8,549 nucleotides of DNA from an uncultured Lachnospiraceae bacterium (GTDB lineage: Bacteria > Bacillota > Clostridia > Lachnospirales > Lachnospiraceae): the NCBI GenBank assembly GCA_934370915.1, contig CAKRNI010000106.1:1-8549 (forward strand), written 5' to 3'. Shown here piece by piece: positions 5,092-8,549 of the stretch. The position numbers and the translations under genes are program-made. Position 1 is the stretch's first letter. Each line of letters begins with the position of its first letter. The notes beneath the pieces are model-generated. The model ran no database searches and was not told the origin of the DNA. It worked only from the letters and a program-made list of their open reading frames with translations.

Positions 5092-6042
5092 ATGAAAGCA
5101 AAAAATAAAATCATTACTGCAATTCTCCTCTCAGCTGGTGCAGCAGTCGGAACAGCGCTGATCAACAAATATATCAAGATGTCCGCCATTTCAAGAAATC
5201 TTCTTGCTCAGCCGGAACCGCGCTGCTATCGTTGGAGACTTGGCAATATCTACTATACAAAAACCGGCACTGGTAAACCACTTCTTCTTGTCCATGATCT
5301 GACTCATACGTCCAGCAGCTGTGAGTGGGATACCCTGATTCCGCTTTTAAAAGAGCACTATACTGTCTACACCATTGATCTTTTAGGTTGCGGACGTTCA
5401 GAGAAGCCAAATTTAACTTACACAAATTTTCTCTATGTGCAGTTGTTAAACGATTTTGTAAAATCCGAGATTGGACGCCGTACAAATATTCTTGCTACCG
5501 GTGCGTCCGCTCCCATCGTGACAATGGCCTGCGGATACAATCCGGATCTTTTCGAGCAGATGATGTTTATCAATCCGGATTCTCTGCTCTCCTGTAGCCA
5601 CATACCAGGAAAATCCGCAAGGTATTATAAGTTTATCCTTGATCTTCCGATCATTGGTACACTGCTCTACAACTTTGCGTCCGCAAGAAGTATTATCTCC
5701 AGAACCTTCTCTGAAAGCTACTTCTATAATCCTTATGATGTTAACCCGCATTACATCGACAAATATCACGAGTCCGCCCACCTTGGTGACTCCCCGAAGT
5801 CCGTCTACGCCAGTGTCCAGTGCAACTATACAAAGTGTAATATCACAAAGACTCTGGAAAAAATTGACAACAGCATCTACATCCTCGGCGGCGAAGCTGA
5901 ACCGGATATCGATCTGATCATAAAAGAATATACAAAATGTAACCCGGCCATCGAGTCCAGCATAATTTCCAACACGAAACATCTTCCTCAAATTGAAAAT
6001 CCTGAAGAAGTCAGTTCAACGGTCCAGATGTTCTTCAACTAA
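5092..6042 (+). CDS. Membrane-anchored alpha/beta-fold hydrolase, substrate unknown
   Basis: The 316-residue protein has an N-terminal basic start and a hydrophobic helix (about 7-26) that fits an uncleaved signal anchor. An alpha/beta-hydrolase domain follows. Visible family parts are strand plus oxyanion region LLLVHDLTHTSS (64-75), YTIDLLGCGRSEKP (93-106), a nucleophile elbow TGASAP with likely Ser139, a possible acid near E268-D272 and a likely catalytic His297 (NTKHLP). The elbow is G-x-S-x-P where most members have G-x-S-x-G. The segment 175-240 is probably a lid. AGGTGA sits five bases before the ATG. It is the only rightward gene here, with its own promoter and terminator, and lies between two pairs of parS sites. 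Esterase, lipase or peptidase-like activity is possible, but nothing in the sequence fixes the substrate. Confidence 0.85.
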   Translation: MKAKNKIITAILLSAGAAVGTALINKYIKMSAISRNLLAQPEPRCYRWRLGNIYYTKTGTGKPLLLVHDLTHTSSSCEWDTLIPLLKEHYTVYTIDLLGCGRSEKPNLTYTNFLYVQLLNDFVKSEIGRRTNILATGASAPIVTMACGYNPDLFEQMMFINPDSLLSCSHIPGKSARYYKFILDLPIIGTLLYNFASARSIISRTFSESYFYNPYDVNPHYIDKYHESAHLGDSPKSVYASVQCNYTKCNITKTLEKIDNSIYILGGEAEPDIDLIIKEYTKCNPAIESSIISNTKHLPQIENPEEVSSTVQMFFN

Positions 6043-6065
6043 CATTTCAACCAGATCTGTTAAAA

Positions 6066-6081
6066 TGTTTCATGTGAAACA
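6066..6081. other. parS site 3, one-base variant
   Basis: TGTTTCATGTGAAACA differs from consensus by one base at the centre (CACGTG becomes CATGTG), a C-to-T transition that breaks the symmetry. It lies 24 bases after the hydrolase stop, before that gene's terminator. Binding by ParB is likely but may be weaker. Confidence 0.75.
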
Positions 6082-6100
6082 TTTATTCGGTGTTTACAAA

Positions 6101-6138
6101 GATGCCACTACTTTCTAAGCAGTAGCGGCATCTTTTTT
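6101..6138 (+). terminator. Terminator of the hydrolase gene
   Basis: GATGCC-A-CTACT (6101-6112) pairs with AGTAG-C-GGCATC (6121-6132), with one mismatch and an 8-nt loop, and is followed by TTTTTT. It lies 58 bases after the stop codon. Confidence 0.85.
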
Positions 6139-6458
6139 ATTGGACTTTTTTAGTATTTATTCAGTAGGTCTGTACACTTGCCGCGCAGGCCGTGAGCTAT
6201 GAAAGCATAGTATTGAAAGCACAGGAATCCGTCCACGAAGCTGCTCTGATTTATTTAAGTATTACGCGACTTCCGTTAATTTTAGTTTAAAGTTTTCAGT
6301 CACACTCTGTCCTGTATAAAAAAAGTTCGTTGGAAACCTGCTTATTATACGTCCAAATCATCTTATAGTGAATTATCATGCTTCTTGCTTTTATAAATCT
6401 AAAAGCAAAAGGGTATCAAGATTTAATTGTACTAATTTCAGGAATTCTTCAGTTCTGA

Positions 6459-6474
6459 TGTTTCACGTGAAACA
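6459..6474. other. parS site 4 (ParB binding site)
   Basis: A perfect TGTTTCACGTGAAACA palindrome lies downstream of the rsmG terminator and 393 bp (centre to centre) from parS site 3. Confidence 0.95.
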
Positions 6475-6508
6475 TTCCCCGACTTTTCCGCTCACTCTTC
6501 GAATGTGC

Positions 6509-6565
6509 AAAAAAAGAACCTCACGATCCATACTCATAAGATCCTGAAGTTCTCTCTTTTTTTTT
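6509..6565 (-). terminator. Terminator of the mnmG-rsmG unit, bidirectional in form
   Basis: AGAACCTCACGATC (6515-6528) pairs with GATCCTGAAGTTCT (6540-6553), with two mismatches. On the minus strand a T-run follows (complement of A6509-A6514); on the plus strand T9 (6557-6565) follows. The hairpin begins 28 bases after the rsmG stop. The plus-strand form would also stop read-through from the hydrolase side. Confidence 0.85.
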
Positions 6566-6580
6566 AATATTCTGTTTTCC

Positions 6581-7327
6581 TTATTTTAACGGTTCCTTCC
6601 CCGGAAGTCCCGCTTTTCTTGGATATTGTTTTGCCGTGGCCGCAAGTTTTTTCACCGGAACAAATGTGCGTTCTACGTCTGTCTCCGGAAGAAATTTTAC
6701 AACAATATCCTGCATCTCTCCGCCGAGTTTCTTTACCGCTGATCTCGCCTGTGCGATTTCCTCATCGGCTTTTCCGGATTTATATGGAATAAAATACCCG
6801 CCCTTTTTTACGAACGGAATACAATACTCAGAAAGTGTGGACATATTGGCCACTGCCCGTGATACGCAGAGATCATACTGTTCACGATATTTAGAATCAC
6901 GACCGTAATCTTCAGCGCGTCCATGGACAGCATTGATATCTGTGAGCCCCAGTGTCTCGATCACCTCGTTTAAAAATCCCACTCTCTTATTTAAAGAATC
7001 AAGAAGTGTGATCTTTAGTCCCGGAAATGCGATTTTCAGCGGGATTCCCGGGAATCCTGCTCCGGTTCCTACATCGATGCATCTGTATTTTGCAGAGGTA
7101 TCGAGTTTTAATCCAAGTTCCGGTGCAGCCAGAACTAGTAGCAGGCTGTCTACAAAGTGCTTCGTGATCACATCAGAAAGCTCCGTAATTGCAGTCAGGT
7201 TCATCACCTTATTTTTCTCGATCAGCATTTCATAATATTTAAAAAACTGCTCTTTCTGCTGCTTTGAAAGTTCGATTCCAAGATCCTCGCAGCCCTGATC
7301 CAATAATTTTACAAATTCATCTGTCAT
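6581..7327 (-). CDS. rsmG: 16S rRNA m7G527 methyltransferase RsmG (GidB)
   Basis: RsmG uses S-adenosylmethionine to methylate N7 of G527 (E. coli numbering) in the 530 loop of 16S rRNA; loss gives low-level streptomycin resistance in several bacteria. The 248-residue protein is close to the usual length. Visible motifs are MNLTAI (42-47), KHFVDSLL (56-63), the SAM-binding loop DVGTGAGFPGIPLKI (85-99), LLDSLNKR (108-115), GRAED (136-140), SRAVA (156-160), YKSG (182-185) and the C-terminal YPRKAGLPGKEPL. The ATG lies four bases after the mnmG stop, and the ribosome binding site GGAAGGA lies inside the end of mnmG, so the two are co-transcribed and probably coupled. The gene looks intact. Confidence 0.97.
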   Translation of the reverse strand: MTDEFVKLLDQGCEDLGIELSKQQKEQFFKYYEMLIEKNKVMNLTAITELSDVITKHFVDSLLLVLAAPELGLKLDTSAKYRCIDVGTGAGFPGIPLKIAFPGLKITLLDSLNKRVGFLNEVIETLGLTDINAVHGRAEDYGRDSKYREQYDLCVSRAVANMSTLSEYCIPFVKKGGYFIPYKSGKADEEIAQARSAVKKLGGEMQDIVVKFLPETDVERTFVPVKKLAATAKQYPRKAGLPGKEPLK

Positions 7328-7331
7328 CGAA

Positions 7332-8549
7332 TTATTTCCTTCCCATCTGCTCCAAATGTACCATCAGAACAGAGATATCTGCCGGCGAAACACCGGAAAT
7401 TCTGGATGCCTGACCAATATTCTCCGGCTTGTAGAGGTTCAGCTTCTGGACTGCCTCTCTCCTCAGGCTTCCGACGGTTGTATAGTCAAGATCCGCCGGG
7501 ATTTTTCTTCCCTCGAGCTTCTTGAACTGAGCCACCTGCTGCTTCTGTCTGCGGATATATCCGTCATATTTCAGATTTATGTCAACCTGTTCCCGCACAT
7601 CGGCCGGAAGCTCCGGTCTCTTTTCGTCCAGCTCCGCAAGCATCTCATAGTTTAATTCAGGTCTCTTGATAAGCTCTGCCAGCGTACTTCCGGATTTTAA
7701 TGACGTACTTCCATGTTTCTCCAGAAACTCCTGCACCTTCTCATTTGCACCGACCGTCGCTTTTTCAAGGCGCTTGATTTCTTCCTCGATTGCTTTTTCT
7801 TTCCAGAGCACATACTCATACTGCTCTTCCGATACAAGTCCGATCTCATGTCCGATTCCTCGAAGTCTGAGATCTGCGTTATCCTGTCGTAAAAGCAGGC
7901 GATATTCCGCTCTCGATGTCATCATACGGTACGGCTCATGGTTTTCTTTTGTCACAAGGTCATCGATGAGAACACCGATATACGCCTGAGAACGGTCAAG
8001 AACTACTGCACTCTTCTCCTGCAGCTTTCTTGCCGCATTCACGCCCGCCATAAATCCCTGAACAGCCGCTTCCTCATATCCGGAGCTTCCATTAAACTGA
8101 CCTCCGGAAAACAGGCCGTCAATATTTTTAAACTCCAGAGACGCTTTTAACTGTCTTGGATTGATACAATCGTATTCAATTGCATATGCATTTCGAACAA
8201 TTTTGACATTTTCCAGTCCCGGAACGGTCCGATACATCGCATACTGAACATCCTCCGGCAGGGAACTGGACATACCACCGAGATACATCTCATTTGTGTA
8301 AAGTCCCTCCGGCTCCACGAATACCTGATGTCTTCCCTTATCCGGGAATTTCACGACCTTGTCCTCGATGGATGGGCAATACCTCGGACCTGTTCCCTCG
8401 ATGGCACCGGAGAATAATGGGGAACGATCAAGATTATTCCTGATGATCTCATGGGTCTTCTCATTCGTGTATGTCAGCCAGCAGGAGATCTGTTCCTTCT
8501 GTACCGACTCCGGATCCGTTGAGAAGGAGAACGGAACAACTCTCTTATC
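7332..8549 (-). CDS. mnmG: tRNA uridine-5-carboxymethylaminomethyl modification enzyme MnmG (GidA), C-terminal part
   Basis: MnmG is a FAD enzyme that works with the GTPase MnmE to add the (carboxymethyl)aminomethyl group to U34 of certain tRNAs. The window has 405 codons plus stop, and the frame stays open to the right edge, so the N-terminal third with the FAD-binding GxGxxG motif lies outside. A GTG at 8354 is internal: codons before it read [12 protein letters not shown], the MnmG signature. Further motifs are [34 protein letters not shown] and the second signature [20 protein letters not shown]; then [19 protein letters not shown], and a C-terminal helical domain that contacts MnmE, ending [12 protein letters not shown]. 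It is directly followed by rsmG, as in most Firmicutes. Fused or broken parts are not seen. Confidence 0.97.
   Translation of the reverse strand, partial: DKRVVPFSFSTDPESVQKEQISCWLTYTNEKTHEIIRNNLDRSPLFSGAIEGTGPRYCPSIEDKVVKFPDKGRHQVFVEPEGLYTNEMYLGGMSSSLPEDVQYAMYRTVPGLENVKIVRNAYAIEYDCINPRQLKASLEFKNIDGLFSGGQFNGSSGYEEAAVQGFMAGVNAARKLQEKSAVVLDRSQAYIGVLIDDLVTKENHEPYRMMTSRAEYRLLLRQDNADLRLRGIGHEIGLVSEEQYEYVLWKEKAIEEEIKRLEKATVGANEKVQEFLEKHGSTSLKSGSTLAELIKRPELNYEMLAELDEKRPELPADVREQVDINLKYDGYIRRQKQQVAQFKKLEGRKIPADLDYTTVGSLRREAVQKLNLYKPENIGQASRISGVSPADISVLMVHLEQMGRK

Larger units (their letters stand above)
6043..6580. other. Intergenic region between convergent genes, with two parS sites and two terminators
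   Basis: This 538-bp stretch carries parS site 3, the hydrolase terminator, parS site 4 and the rsmG terminator. Between 6140 and 6450 I see no convincing gene. A less A+T-rich patch at 6168-6290 contains a 32-codon frame starting with GTG (6192-6290) without a ribosome binding site; it may be a remnant of an older gene. An 8-bp inverted repeat TTGCTTTT/AAAAGCAA lies at 6385-6408. Confidence 0.6.

Noticed and set aside
6192..6290. Rightward 32-codon frame with GTG start between hydrolase and rsmG, with a hydrophobic end
   Set aside because: It has no ribosome binding site and no promoter of its own, lies after a terminator, and is too short to assign. It may be a remnant of a membrane protein gene, but that is only an impression.
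7332..8354. Complete mnmG-like gene starting at the GTG at 8354
   Set aside because: The frame remains open to the window edge, and the upstream codons match the conserved middle of MnmG (RYCPSIEDK). The GTG is an internal valine and the gene is cut by the window.

Overview
The window looks like a chromosomal segment close to the replication origin of a Gram-positive Clostridia-type bacterium, most likely a Lachnospiraceae member. This is inferred from the gene order mnmG - rsmG - (hydrolase) - parA - parB - DUF4446 - DUF3881, from canonical Firmicutes parS sites (TGTTTCACGTGAAACA), from AGGAG-type ribosome binding sites, and from DUF3881, which I know mainly from Lachnospiraceae. No DnaA-box cluster is visible, so the origin itself is not in the window.

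Layout, left to right. (1) Positions 1-283 hold the end of what looks like decayed mobile-element DNA: a frameshifted C-terminal remnant of an accessory ParB-like protein and a leftward terminator. (2) Positions 284-744 hold a leftward RNA unit: a strong promoter, a structured leader of about 110 nt with a possible pseudoknot, a tRNA-Arg(CCT) with two stem mismatches, and its own terminator. (3) Positions 776-4515 hold a leftward operon, parA-parB-DUF4446-DUF3881, with tight or overlapping junctions and a terminator at the end. ParB carries an unusual linker of about twelve tetrapeptides (consensus [I/P/V]-V-E-K). (4) Positions 4516-6580 hold a rightward membrane-anchored alpha/beta-hydrolase gene flanked on each side by a non-coding region with two parS sites, four in all. 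(5) Positions 6581-8549 hold leftward rsmG and the 3' two thirds of mnmG, which runs off the right edge.

How the genes work together: ParA (ATPase), ParB (CTP-dependent clamp) and the four parS sites form a chromosome segregation and origin-organisation system. MnmG (tRNA wobble-uridine modification) and RsmG (16S rRNA m7G methylation) are the usual translation-related neighbours. The hydrolase, DUF4446 and DUF3881 proteins have no established function that I can name.

I did not find a clear new multi-gene system. The least ordinary signals are the VEK-repeat linker in ParB, the structured leader before the tRNA, the parS cluster around a lone hydrolase gene, and the decayed element next to the tRNA.
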